Below are positions 32,539 to 41,131 of a stretch of DNA of 64,000 bases, piece after piece. The notes beneath the pieces are model-generated. The model was not told the DNA's origin, made no database searches, and saw only the letters and a list, made by a program, of their open reading frames with translations. Position 1 is the first letter of the stretch, and every line of letters starts with the position of its first letter. This stretch comes from JBEBSD01 sp040394475 (GTDB lineage: Bacteria > Bacteroidota > Bacteroidia > Cytophagales > Spirosomataceae), in the NCBI GenBank assembly GCA_040394475.1, contig JBEBSD010000019.1:22337-86336 (forward strand), written 5' to 3'. A program made the translations under genes and the position numbers.

Positions 32539-33834
32539 ATGAACGGTCCTTTGATTAAAGAGTTTCATATAACACCGATTGCGGTGACAGATCCCCCTTT
32601 ACTGAATGCCGCTGGATTACATGCCCCCTATGCGTTGCGTACCATTGTGGAACTGGTGACCGACGACGGGATCTCCGGAATCAGTGAAATACCGGGGAAT
32701 AGTGCTACCGACGACGCACTGGGCCAGGCACGACAACTTCTGATTGGCCAGGATCCCTTTCAGCTGAATAAAATCAGGCAGCTGCTGACTGCTCATTTTG
32801 GTACGGAAACTGCGGCCCAGCGGGGAGATGCACCCTGGGACCAACGAAAGCTGGTGCACGTTTTTAGTGCGGTGGAAGTGGCCTGCATGGACATCATCGG
32901 AAAAATCATGAACCGTCCTGTGGTCGATTTACTGGGCGGGAAGGTGAGGGACAGCGTACCATTTTCGGCTTACTTATTCTATAAATACGAAGGGGCCGGC
33001 GGAGAACTGGCGTTTGGGACCGATCCCAGAGCTGAAGGGTGGGCGGCTGCACGGCAGGCGCCGGCGCTCGGCGTGGAAGAGATGATAGCACAAGCCCGCG
33101 CTATGTGCGCCGAATTCGGGTTTCAATCATTGAAGCTTAAAGGAGGTGTTTTCGAACCGGCTATTGAAGTCGCCACGGTAATCGCTCTGCGGGAAGCCTT
33201 CGGTCCTGATGTGCCGATTCGTCTGGATCCCAACGCCTTATGGAAAGTGGATACCGCGATTCGATTTGGAAAGGAATTAGAAACCGTACTGGAATACCTG
33301 GAAGATCCTGTAAGGGGGCAGGCACAAATGGCAATTGTCAGAAAAGCCTTACGCATCCCGCTGGCAACCAACATGTGTACGACCTCTTTTGAGGAGATTC
33401 CCACCAGTATTGCAACCGGCGCTGAAGACATCATATTGAGCGACCACCATTTCTGGGGCGGACTGAGGGCTTCTATGGTTTTGTCGGGACTGTGCGAAAC
33501 ATTCGGGAGAGGACTGTCCATGCATTCCAACAGCCACCTGGGGATATCGTTGGCGGCCATGGTCCATCTCGGGGCAGCGTTACCGGCGGTTCCCTACGCG
33601 CTGGATACACATTATCCCTGGCAATCGGAAGAGATTATCCAGGGAGGACGTATCCGTTTTGAAGACGGGGCGGTTCCGGTTCCGCAGGGACCCGGATTAG
33701 GGGTGACGCTGGATCGTGACAGTCTGATGCGCCTTCATGAAAATTACCTCCGTTGCGGACTCCGCCGGCGCGATGATGAGATTGAAATGCAAAAAGTAGT
33801 CCCTGGCTGGAAATTCCAACCCGTACGCTGGTAA
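32539..33834 (+). CDS. Glucarate dehydratase-like enolase-superfamily enzyme
   Basis: A 431-residue enzyme of the mandelate racemase/muconate lactonizing group, closest by motifs to glucarate dehydratase (GudD). The catalytic Lys pair is in SLKLKGG (K199, K201). Metal ligands are D230 in RLDPNALW, E255 in LEDP and N278 in ATNMCT. The His-Asp dyad is H333 in MHSNSHLG and D302 in LSDHHFWGG. GudD dehydrates D-glucarate to 5-keto-4-deoxy-D-glucarate, the substrate of the GarL-type aldolase encoded upstream. The length matches GudD (about 440). The sugar isomer used is not certain. Confidence 0.88.
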   Translation: MNGPLIKEFHITPIAVTDPPLLNAAGLHAPYALRTIVELVTDDGISGISEIPGNSATDDALGQARQLLIGQDPFQLNKIRQLLTAHFGTETAAQRGDAPWDQRKLVHVFSAVEVACMDIIGKIMNRPVVDLLGGKVRDSVPFSAYLFYKYEGAGGELAFGTDPRAEGWAAARQAPALGVEEMIAQARAMCAEFGFQSLKLKGGVFEPAIEVATVIALREAFGPDVPIRLDPNALWKVDTAIRFGKELETVLEYLEDPVRGQAQMAIVRKALRIPLATNMCTTSFEEIPTSIATGAEDIILSDHHFWGGLRASMVLSGLCETFGRGLSMHSNSHLGISLAAMVHLGAALPAVPYALDTHYPWQSEEIIQGGRIRFEDGAVPVPQGPGLGVTLDRDSLMRLHENYLRCGLRRRDDEIEMQKVVPGWKFQPVRW

Positions 33835-33867
33835 TTCGCTATACAACTGATCAGATTACGTGCACAC

Positions 33868-34278
33868 CTAACGATCCTGCCGGCCCACCACAGCGTCACC
33901 TGTCGCCGCCTGCTGAATACGCAGGATTTCATTTTGAATCTCCGGCAGGATGTTCTCTAATTCCGCCTGGATGCTCTTGTAATGATCCATTAGGAGCGGA
34001 TATTCCGGCTGCGGTTCACTGTCCAGTATTTTTTGAAAGGCTTCCACCTGCGGCACCATCGCTCCCAGGCCGGCAAATGTAAAGGAAGGCTTGGAGCTGT
34101 GCACTACCCGGCGGACTTCATCCAGTTTGCCGGTCGTCAAGTGGCTTTCCAACTGTTGCCAACGCGGGATAACATCCTGTATAAAGGTGTTATAAATTAG
34201 TTTCTCGGCTTCCAAATCACCTCCAAAACTGTTTTGTAGAAAGTTTCTGTCGATTGTTATCGAAGGTTGCTGATTCAT
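33868..34278 (-). CDS. Hpt-like histidine phosphotransfer protein
   Basis: A 136-residue helical protein. Residues about 55-72 (RRVVHSSKPSFTFAGLGAM) match the core of Hpt domains, HxxKxxxxxxG, which makes H60 the likely phospho-accepting residue. The frame is alone on the minus strand, facing a LytTR response regulator across 257 bp, and could relay phosphate within the kinase/receiver group at 34.5-44.3 kb. The last ~15 residues (AATGDAVVGRQDR) look unstructured. Confidence 0.6.
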   Translation of the reverse strand: MNQQPSITIDRNFLQNSFGGDLEAEKLIYNTFIQDVIPRWQQLESHLTTGKLDEVRRVVHSSKPSFTFAGLGAMVPQVEAFQKILDSEPQPEYPLLMDHYKSIQAELENILPEIQNEILRIQQAATGDAVVGRQDR

Positions 34279-34535
34279 GGATATTAGGGGATTACGTAGT
34301 TTAAATATGGCTTTAAAACGCTATCTGCCAAAGTTCAGGGTTGTTTTACGGTACATTTTTTTGTAGACTTGTAACCCTGTAACGAGGGGCTGGACAGGTG
34401 GATTGGCTAAACGGCCAGACAAATATGCAGAAAAATTAACACATATTGTAAGGATCGCCCGTTACGCAGTAATTATCAGGATAAAACGGCCCTCGAAATG
34501 TCAAGAGTTGGGTTGAAAAATAAGCATCGTGTTAG

Positions 34536-35264
34536 ATGAAAATACTTATCGTCGAAGATGAGAAACTGGTCGCTATAAGCCTGCAACGTTTGCTGCTGTC
34601 AATGGGGTATGTGGTGGAGGATATCGCCGGCAGTTATGAAGAGGCCGTCGAAATATTGGAGTCAAAAGAGATTCACCTTGCTTTTTTTGATATAGATCTG
34701 AAGGGCAAGCAAACCGGTATCGATCTCGCCAATTACGTCCGGAAAAACATTGGAATCCCGTATATATACCTGACGGCGGTCAACGAAACGACGACACTCA
34801 ATGATGCCCTGGAAACAGCGCCGCATGCGTTTCTCTTTAAACCCTTCCGGCGGCTTATGATCTATACCGCTGTTAATATGGCTATCCGGAGTTACCGGGA
34901 GGAAGTACTCCCCGGAACTGTGGAAAAGCGGAATAAGCCCATTGTGATCAATGAAGTACTGTTTGTTAAAGAGAAAGAATCCTATGTGAAAATAGCGCTG
35001 AATGATATCCGTTTTATCACCAGCGACGATAATTACGTAGAATTGCATACGGAGAAACGGAAGTTTGTAATCCGTGAAACGTTAAAGAGCCTGATGGAAC
35101 AGTTGCCGGCCAATACCTTCTTCAGAATCCACAAATCTTACATCATCAATCTCAACGCTGTCCAGGAGATCAGCCAGTTCTACGCAGTGATCGGCGACGT
35201 CCGGGTGCCCATTTCCGACCGGTACCGGCATGCGTTGCTGAGCCGGCTTCACCTGTATTCTTGA
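34536..35264 (+). CDS. LytTR-family response regulator
   Basis: A 242-residue two-domain regulator. The receiver domain is at about 1-120 (ILIVEDEK, likely phospho-Asp D52 in FFDIDLKG, YIYLTAV, and FLFKPF with the conserved Lys). The LytTR DNA-binding domain is at about 145-242 (IRFITSDDNYVELHTEKRKF, then FFRIHKSYIINLNAVQEI). Typical partners are 7TM-5TMR or His-kinase sensors; none is adjacent here. Part of the linker (LFVKEKESYVKIALNDIRFI) carries the start of the LytTR fold. Confidence 0.93.
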   Translation: MKILIVEDEKLVAISLQRLLLSMGYVVEDIAGSYEEAVEILESKEIHLAFFDIDLKGKQTGIDLANYVRKNIGIPYIYLTAVNETTTLNDALETAPHAFLFKPFRRLMIYTAVNMAIRSYREEVLPGTVEKRNKPIVINEVLFVKEKESYVKIALNDIRFITSDDNYVELHTEKRKFVIRETLKSLMEQLPANTFFRIHKSYIINLNAVQEISQFYAVIGDVRVPISDRYRHALLSRLHLYS

Positions 35265-35302
35265 TTTATTTTAAAAACTGATTTGACGGTTACCTGCATT
35301 TC

Positions 35303-35318
35303 CGGGGTGTTCACCCCG
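35303..35318. repeat. GGGGTG palindrome
   Basis: CGGGGTG and CACCCCG are separated by TT, 39 bp after the LytTR stop. It could end that transcript but has no T-run. Confidence 0.35.
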
Positions 35319-35368
35319 CTGTGAGGGGTGTATGTCCCATTAATAGGATTATTCCGTGGGGGCTGACT

Positions 35369-35376
35369 TAAATTTG
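35369..35376 (+). promoter_or_regulatory. Candidate -7 box for the T9SS cargo gene
   Basis: TAAATTTG matches TAnnTTTG, 97 bp upstream of the ATG at 35473. No clear -33 box. Confidence 0.35.
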
Positions 35377-35472
35377 TCACCTAAATCGGCGCCCGGGCCA
35401 ACGGATGCGTCATTTGGATCAAATGGTTTAAGCCAACGAAACCCTATTTCTCACATTTAACTCCCCCAAATC

Positions 35473-36585
35473 ATGTTACGATTTTTACTTACCTTATTCG
35501 CTTTTGTTTTTACGGCCGGCGTTACATTTGCGCAGCCAGCAGCCAATCAGACGTTGGATTGTTCTACTTCAGGGCAACTGAAAAACCCCAGTTTTGAACT
35601 GGTTTCCAGTAATCGTCCCCGGGATTGGACTTACTCAGGTGGCGGTAACGGCAGCTTTACGCGGTCGAACGGTTATCAGAAATGCGGCAATTATTACGGG
35701 CTGCTGACATCCAACAAGTCAGGAGACTACAAGGCCTACCAGGATGTAAACCTCAGCGAGGGTGACAAAGTTACCTTATCTGTCTGGGCGGGTATCCATG
35801 AATCGGCCGGCAGCAACACAAGAGGGCAGTTTATCAAACTGCATTTTCTGAAGTCCAACGGCACAGTGATTTTATCTGTCACCAGGAGAGTTACCAACAA
35901 TGTAAGCAACGGCGGAATGAGGCGCTACGAACTGTCAGGCACAGCACCTGCAGGGGCCAAGAAGGTTCGGGTGGAAGGATCCATCAGCACCACCACCAGC
36001 AGCGTTCGCTACCTGAAAATGGAAATGGCCTCCCTGATCATAGAAGATTCGTCTTTGCCGGTGGTATTGGCGACGCTGGATGCCCGGACAGAGGGCGCGG
36101 ATGCGGTGGTTTCCTGGTCGACTACGGAAGAGATCAACGCACAGCGGTTTGAAATCAACCACAGCCGTAACGGTTCCGACTGGAATGTGGTGGGACAGGT
36201 GGAAGCCACAGGTAACCATACCGGTTTGAAAAGTTATTCATTTGTACATAATAACCCGTCGAATGGGACAAACTTCTACCGCCTGCGTACGGTAGACCTG
36301 GACGGATCATCGGAATTGAGTCGTATCGTAAGCCTGAACTATTTGTCTGTTGAGCGTAAACCTTACCTTTATCCAAACCCAAGCTTTGGACTCGTGACCG
36401 TGAAGACGGCTGAAGAAGTGAAAGGTCTGACAGTGTACAATGTCCTTGGAAAAGAAGTATTCCGTTCGAACGGAAAGGTTGAAGGAGACGTGAACCTGAG
36501 CCATCTGCCTGCCGGGAATTACCTGGTACAGCTTCAGGATGGTGACGGAGCGATCACTACACAGCGCATTCAAATCAGAAATTAA
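35473..36585 (+). CDS. T9SS cargo protein with N-terminal carbohydrate-binding-like domain
   Basis: A 370-residue secreted protein. The signal peptide (MLRFLLTLFAFVFTAGVTFA) is followed by QP. Residues about 30-195 begin LDCSTSGQLKNPSFELVS and look like a beta-sandwich of the carbohydrate-binding kind (NPSFE..., YKAYQDVNLSEGDKVTLSVW). Residues about 200-290 resemble a fibronectin-III-like linker (DAVVSWSTTEEINAQRFEI). The C-terminal ~75 residues are a type A T9SS sorting domain, with YPNPSFGLVTV, LTVYNVLGKEV and LPAGNYLVQL. It would be exported by the T9SS and attached to or released from the cell surface. No catalytic motif is seen. Confidence 0.88.
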   Translation: MLRFLLTLFAFVFTAGVTFAQPAANQTLDCSTSGQLKNPSFELVSSNRPRDWTYSGGGNGSFTRSNGYQKCGNYYGLLTSNKSGDYKAYQDVNLSEGDKVTLSVWAGIHESAGSNTRGQFIKLHFLKSNGTVILSVTRRVTNNVSNGGMRRYELSGTAPAGAKKVRVEGSISTTTSSVRYLKMEMASLIIEDSSLPVVLATLDARTEGADAVVSWSTTEEINAQRFEINHSRNGSDWNVVGQVEATGNHTGLKSYSFVHNNPSNGTNFYRLRTVDLDGSSELSRIVSLNYLSVERKPYLYPNPSFGLVTVKTAEEVKGLTVYNVLGKEVFRSNGKVEGDVNLSHLPAGNYLVQLQDGDGAITTQRIQIRN

Positions 36586-36603
36586 GCGCTCTTTTGACTG
36601 CTG

Positions 36604-36652
36604 AAATTCCCCGGAGAAATTGATACTATTTCAATTTTCTCCGGGGAATTTT
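36604..36652 (+). terminator. Rho-independent terminator of the T9SS cargo gene
   Basis: AAATTCCCCGGAGAAATTGA is mirrored by TCAATTTTCTCCGGGGAATTTT, with a one-base bulge and a 9-nt loop, 18 bp after the stop. The right arm ends in TTTT. Confidence 0.85.
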
Positions 36653-36710
36653 GGTTAGGGCAGCAGGGTTTTTAGGGATCATTCCCGCCTGCATAGTAAG
36701 CTGAGGCAAA

Positions 36711-37115
36711 CTAGCCGGAGGTTATTTCACCAAACGATTTCAGGTGATTGATGTCCAGCGGTTTATGAAGGATATCTACGACGAGATCATGCTGGCGGGC
36801 CCGGATGAGATCGTTGGTATCCATAGAAGAGGACAACATGAAAATGTGAAACTTCCGGATGAGCGATTCGGGCAATTCACTTAACCCGGCGATAAATTCA
36901 AATCCGTTCATCTCCGGCATCTGGATGTCCACCAGCAGGATTGTACCGGGTTGGAGTGCCGTTTCGGCGGTCAGGAAGGCCAGGGCTTCTTTCGCCCAGC
37001 CAAAGCAAGTCACCGTGTGTGCAATGCCCGTTTTAAGCAAGGTCTTCTTATATACAAACTGATCTAGTGGGTTGTCGTCAATTAGTAGAAAGTGTTGGGG
37101 GAATGTGATTTTCAT
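36711..37115 (-). CDS. Single-domain response regulator
   Basis: A 134-residue receiver domain with DD at 13-14 (LLIDDNPLDQF), phospho-Asp D63 in LLVDIQMPEMNG, Ser in MLSSS and the Lys in ILHKPLD. There is no output domain. ATG 37115 lies inside the end of the upstream kinase gene (38-bp overlap). The longer frame to 37340 would run antiparallel in sense through that gene and lacks family features. It is the last gene of the overlapping minus-strand operon and probably takes phosphate from the kinases encoded upstream. Confidence 0.85.
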   Translation of the reverse strand: MKITFPQHFLLIDDNPLDQFVYKKTLLKTGIAHTVTCFGWAKEALAFLTAETALQPGTILLVDIQMPEMNGFEFIAGLSELPESLIRKFHIFMLSSSMDTNDLIRARQHDLVVDILHKPLDINHLKSFGEITSG

Positions 37116-38256
37116 GTGTGGGGGAATAATGGTTAGGTTGTTGAAGCGCAGCATGGGCTTTGCTTTCGTGCGATGACGGAATGGAAACCGTAAAGGTCGT
37201 CCCTTTGGTGGGAGTTGATTGAAGGGTGATGGTTCCATTAAGCTTGTGCACTGCTTCACGCACGGTGTACAATCCGATACCGGAGCCACTGGTGGCAATA
37301 GTAGCGCGGTAGAACATTTCGAATATTTTTTCCTGAGCATTTTCAGGTACTCCTATTCCATTATCGGTAATGGAAATAGTGACGGAATTGTGCTGTGTGC
37401 TGTCAATGGATATTCGGATAAGCGGGTCTTTTTTAGCCGGGTCCTGGAATTTGATAGCATTCGATAGCAGGTTGTTCAGGATAATCCTTAGTTTAATCAG
37501 ATCAGAGTAAAACTCCTGGTGTTGGTTGATGCTGATTTCTATGTTGATTTTATCGAATCCCGGGATATACCGGATGATTTGTTTGATTTCATCAATCAGT
37601 TCATGAAAGTCTATCGCGGTGATCACGGGGACACCCCGGGCATTTTTGTAGTAGTCAATTATATTACTGGTAAATGTGTCGAGCTTGTTAACGGATTGCC
37701 GGATAAGCAGGAGGTATTCGTTCTGGGAAACGGCGTCTTCCTCCAGCAGGGCCAGGTTGATAATTCCCTGGATGGAGGTCAGCGGCGCCCGCAGGTCGTG
37801 CGAGGCGCTGTACACAAAATTGTCGAGCTCGGCGTACGCTTTTTCCAGCTCCTGATTGCGCCTTTTCAACTCCTGGCGCGTACGATAAATGTCGTAGGCC
37901 TGGTCAATGATGTTCCGCACATGTTCTTCTTCCCAGGGTTTTTCGATAAAACGAAACACTTCTCCCTTGTTGATAGCGTCGATAGCAGCCCGGATATCGG
38001 TATAGCCGGTAATGAGAAACCGGAAAGGCTGCGGGTGCCGGTGTCTTATTTTTTCAAAAAACTGTACCCCGCTCATCACGGGCATCCGCTGATCGGCAAG
38101 GATGATATGGATTTCCTGTTCATTCAGTATCTTTTCCGCTTCTTCCGGGAATTGTGTTATATAGATCCTATAGGATTTCCGGAAGGTTGCTTTAAACGCC
38201 TGCAGGTTGTGGATTTCATCATCAATGTAAAGTATACTTATCGAACTGTTGCTCAT
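37078..38256 (-). CDS. Receiver-histidine kinase hybrid
   Basis: A 392-residue cytosolic protein. The N-terminal receiver domain (1-120) has LYIDDEIHNLQAFKATFR, phospho-Asp D55 in LADQRMPVMSG, and the Lys in FIEKPWEE. A coiled-coil linker leads to HisKA (phospho-His H153 in SASHDLRAPLTS). HATPase_c follows (ILNNLLSNAIKF, ITDNGIGVPE, GSGIGLYTVREAVHKL). No membrane segment, so it is controlled through its receiver, probably by the membrane kinase encoded upstream. Its receiver closely resembles the stand-alone receiver encoded at 43862-44329. The gene starts 39 bp after the 7TMR kinase stop. Confidence 0.93.
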   Translation of the reverse strand: MSNSSISILYIDDEIHNLQAFKATFRKSYRIYITQFPEEAEKILNEQEIHIILADQRMPVMSGVQFFEKIRHRHPQPFRFLITGYTDIRAAIDAINKGEVFRFIEKPWEEEHVRNIIDQAYDIYRTRQELKRRNQELEKAYAELDNFVYSASHDLRAPLTSIQGIINLALLEEDAVSQNEYLLLIRQSVNKLDTFTSNIIDYYKNARGVPVITAIDFHELIDEIKQIIRYIPGFDKINIEISINQHQEFYSDLIKLRIILNNLLSNAIKFQDPAKKDPLIRISIDSTQHNSVTISITDNGIGVPENAQEKIFEMFYRATIATSGSGIGLYTVREAVHKLNGTITLQSTPTKGTTFTVSIPSSHESKAHAALQQPNHYSPTHENHIPPTLSTN

Positions 38257-38295
38257 TGCTAGGCATAGGGGCTTAATGACTTATTTGTGAGAAAA

Positions 38296-40458
38296 TCAGA
38301 CCGAAAGCGGGAGCTTCATCAGAAATTCGGTTCCTTCTCCCTTTTCCGAAAAAACCTGAATGTTTCCATTATGGGCTTCAATAATCTTAAAAACGATGGA
38401 CAGGCCTAAACCAGTACCCTTACCTACGTCTTTAGTAGTGAAAAATGGATCGAAAATTTTGGACTGGAGTTCTTTGGCAATGCCAACGCCATTGTCCTTA
38501 AAAGATAGTGCAATGTAACCGTCATCCTCCAACCATGTTTTAATGTGGATAGTGGGAGGAGGAACTTTTACCGGGTTGTTTTCCAGCACAAAGATAGAAT
38601 TACTTATGATATTCATAAACACTTGGTTCATTTTTCCTGCATAACAGTCAATTTCCGGGATATCTCCCAGTTCTCTGATTACCTGAATCCGTGTGCCCAG
38701 CTGGTAATTCAGGATGACGAGAGTAGAATTAATTCCCTCGTTCAAATTCACTTGTTTATAGTCCGATTCGTCGAGCCTGGAGAAATTTTTTAATTCTCTC
38801 ACGATTCCCACCGTCCTGTTAGCCCCTTCTTCTATCCCTTTCAGCAGCTGTGAAACCTCCGTTTTCGTATATTCCAGGTCCAGCTCTTCCTTTAGTTTGC
38901 TGATTGATTCCAGCTTAGCCGGGAGCGTTTCGGGGCTGTCGCCGGCGGTCAGCGCTTCATAATGATTCAGTACTTCGAGCAAGTCATTGATGTCGCGCTG
39001 CAGCGGTTTGATATTGGAGCTGACAAAATTGATCGGGTTATTGATTTCGTGGGCTACCCCCGCTGTCAGCTGGCCCAAAGAGGCCATCTTTTCGGATTGG
39101 ATGAGACTGGATTGCGCATTTTGCAGCTTTGACAGGGCATCGGAAAGGTCGGAGTTGGCATGTGTCAGGGCGACCGTCCTTTCGTTGACCTTCCGCTCGA
39201 GGAGCAGGTTTTGTTCCTGGACGATCCGCTGATTTTCAAGGGACGTTTCGAGGGCTTCTTTCTGGGAAGTTTCCTTGTCTTTTTTCAAGGTGTTGATCCG
39301 GTCGGCCAGGGCAAAGGAAAGGAGGATTACTTCAATGGCCGTTCCGACCTGCATGGTATAATTGGTGAAAGTGTTGTAGGGGAGCAGGTTCAGGTTCCGC
39401 GCCACATACAGGATAATCCCGATCAGGAAAATGCTCCACGCCAGGAGGAAAAATTTGGCGGGCCGGTAGTTTTGTAACGAGAGCTTGATGGCAATAATGA
39501 TCCCGGTAGTGACACCCAGCAAGCCGCATACGTCGATCATCCGGTAACTCAATTGGGTGGATCCGCTAAGCCGTACGATGATGGCAAACACATAGACCAC
39601 CATAATGATATTCAGTATCTGATGGTTATACGGCACCTTGTCTTTGGTGTGCAGGGTATTCTGAAAGAAAATAATGGCAAATACGCCTGCAAGTGCCGGG
39701 AACAAAATAAGGGCCAGGTCGTCGAAATGGGGAGAGTCAGGCCACAGAAATTTGAAAGTGTAGCCCGTAATGGTGGTCTGCGACAGGCCGATAAAAATGA
39801 TATACAGGATGTAATAGATATAGTTTTTATCCTTGATGGAAGCATACAGAAACATGTTGTACAACGTAATCGCCAACAGGATCCCGATGTGTATCCCCAC
39901 CAGGATGTGGTTGGTGATGACCGTGTCCAGGAAAGGTCGCTCCGAAATCAGGATCAACGGAACCGTCAGCTGGTAGTCGCCTCTTAATTTCAGAAAAAAG
40001 GTTTCCGTATGCCCCTGGTCGACAGGAAGGTCCAGGACCACGTTGGGGTAACCGTTGTACCGTTTTGTGAAGACATCCTTGTGACGCAGGGTGGCCAGGG
40101 GTTCCGTGCCGTTCTGAAGGGCATATAGTTCACATAATTCGGTCTTCGGATTGGCCAGTTCCAGCAGGATCCGGTCCTCGGTGGAGTTGTTCTGAACGGA
40201 GAATTTTATCCAGAAAGTGGAGTTGCTGATGCCGAAATTGGGAATGTCTGTGGTACTCTGCCAAAAATCGGCAGACTGCATAATGTCCCCGATCGTGAGG
40301 ACATCATCGGGATCTTCAAGGATGGAGACCGATTGCCCGATGATCACCGTATTGCCGTCGTAGTCAATGACGGTAGCTGCCCGGAGGGAAGCGGCGGTAC
40401 CGGTAAGCAACAAAAAAAGGAGTGCCGGTAACTTCCAGCTATTATAGTTCGGTTTCAT
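38296..40458 (-). CDS. 7TMR-DISM sensor histidine kinase
   Basis: A 720-residue membrane sensor. A signal peptide (LPALLFLLLTGTAASLRAA) precedes an extracytoplasmic 7TMR-DISMED2 beta-sandwich (about 30-165, FWIKFSVQNNS, ILLELANP). Seven transmembrane helices follow (about 185-385, starting HILVGIHIGILLAITLYNMFL). Then come a coiled coil, HisKA with H470 in AGVAHEINNPINF, and HATPase_c (MNQVFMNIISNSIFVL, FKDNGVGIAKELQ, GKGTGLGLSIVFKII). DISMED2 domains are thought to bind carbohydrates or other small ligands. The start overlaps the end of the GNAT-like gene by 17 bp, which indicates tight co-expression with the enzyme genes. Confidence 0.95.
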   Translation of the reverse strand: MKPNYNSWKLPALLFLLLTGTAASLRAATVIDYDGNTVIIGQSVSILEDPDDVLTIGDIMQSADFWQSTTDIPNFGISNSTFWIKFSVQNNSTEDRILLELANPKTELCELYALQNGTEPLATLRHKDVFTKRYNGYPNVVLDLPVDQGHTETFFLKLRGDYQLTVPLILISERPFLDTVITNHILVGIHIGILLAITLYNMFLYASIKDKNYIYYILYIIFIGLSQTTITGYTFKFLWPDSPHFDDLALILFPALAGVFAIIFFQNTLHTKDKVPYNHQILNIIMVVYVFAIIVRLSGSTQLSYRMIDVCGLLGVTTGIIIAIKLSLQNYRPAKFFLLAWSIFLIGIILYVARNLNLLPYNTFTNYTMQVGTAIEVILLSFALADRINTLKKDKETSQKEALETSLENQRIVQEQNLLLERKVNERTVALTHANSDLSDALSKLQNAQSSLIQSEKMASLGQLTAGVAHEINNPINFVSSNIKPLQRDINDLLEVLNHYEALTAGDSPETLPAKLESISKLKEELDLEYTKTEVSQLLKGIEEGANRTVGIVRELKNFSRLDESDYKQVNLNEGINSTLVILNYQLGTRIQVIRELGDIPEIDCYAGKMNQVFMNIISNSIFVLENNPVKVPPPTIHIKTWLEDDGYIALSFKDNGVGIAKELQSKIFDPFFTTKDVGKGTGLGLSIVFKIIEAHNGNIQVFSEKGEGTEFLMKLPLSV

Positions 40459-41131
40459 AATAAATTGCGAGTTCGCCTTTAGGGCCTTTTTCTATGGTGT
40501 TTTGAACAGGATTCTGTCGTAAATCAAGTATTCTTTCCCGTTCCTCCGGGATGGCGTTAGGGAGATTAATCAGGTCTTTGATGATTAAAGAAGTGGCAAT
40601 GAGTCCTTCCTTGGGATAGTAGAATTTTCCGTTATTCCCCAGTTCGCGCATGATCTCAAACCCTACCTTCAGACTGTTGCGCAGGGTGGCCGGGGAACAC
40701 AATCCCATCAGCTGCCGGATGCCAACCTGCGACGAGATCGCAATGGCCAGCCGCCCGAGGAAAATACTGCCAATACCGTATCCGGCCACTTCCTTTGAGT
40801 TGAAGAGCCCGCAAAACTCAGCCACGTTGTAATTGCCGTATTGATCCACAAACGCGTAAATGGATTGGTCGATTTTGGCAATGGCATCTTCCATCGGCAT
40901 TTTCAAAGACTCGGAACGGACCTGCACCCTGGTCCCGCCATACAGCTTGCGGCCATCCATCGATTCTACAATCACCACATACGTATGCGGGTCGTCGAGC
41001 CAGTTATGGTTTGCCGAGGTCAACTGCTTGATGCCGTACGATTCCAATACCCGTCGATGGCCTTCAATGTATTTTAAACAGGTTTTCGGGTCATCAGGTG
41101 CCCTGAACGTCCGGATCTTAGCAACCATCAT
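40442..41131 (-). CDS. GNAT-like N-acyltransferase protein
   Basis: A 229-residue protein. ATG 41131 overlaps the stop of the upstream gene as ATGA; the frame to 41401 lies inside that gene and is not used. Residues about 55-185 look like an acetyltransferase fold: TYVVIVESMDGRKLYGGTRV, then AEFCGLFNSKEVAGYGIG with the position of the acyl-CoA-binding loop, FLGRLAIAISSQVG, and LRNSLKVGFEIMRELG. The usual Q/RxxGxG/A loop is loose, so the cofactor and substrate are uncertain; autoinducer-synthase-like or N-acyl amino acid synthase-like activity is an option. It is encoded between the E1/nitroreductase fusion and the sensor kinase. Confidence 0.6.
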   Translation of the reverse strand: MMVAKIRTFRAPDDPKTCLKYIEGHRRVLESYGIKQLTSANHNWLDDPHTYVVIVESMDGRKLYGGTRVQVRSESLKMPMEDAIAKIDQSIYAFVDQYGNYNVAEFCGLFNSKEVAGYGIGSIFLGRLAIAISSQVGIRQLMGLCSPATLRNSLKVGFEIMRELGNNGKFYYPKEGLIATSLIIKDLINLPNAIPEERERILDLRQNPVQNTIEKGPKGELAIYYETEL

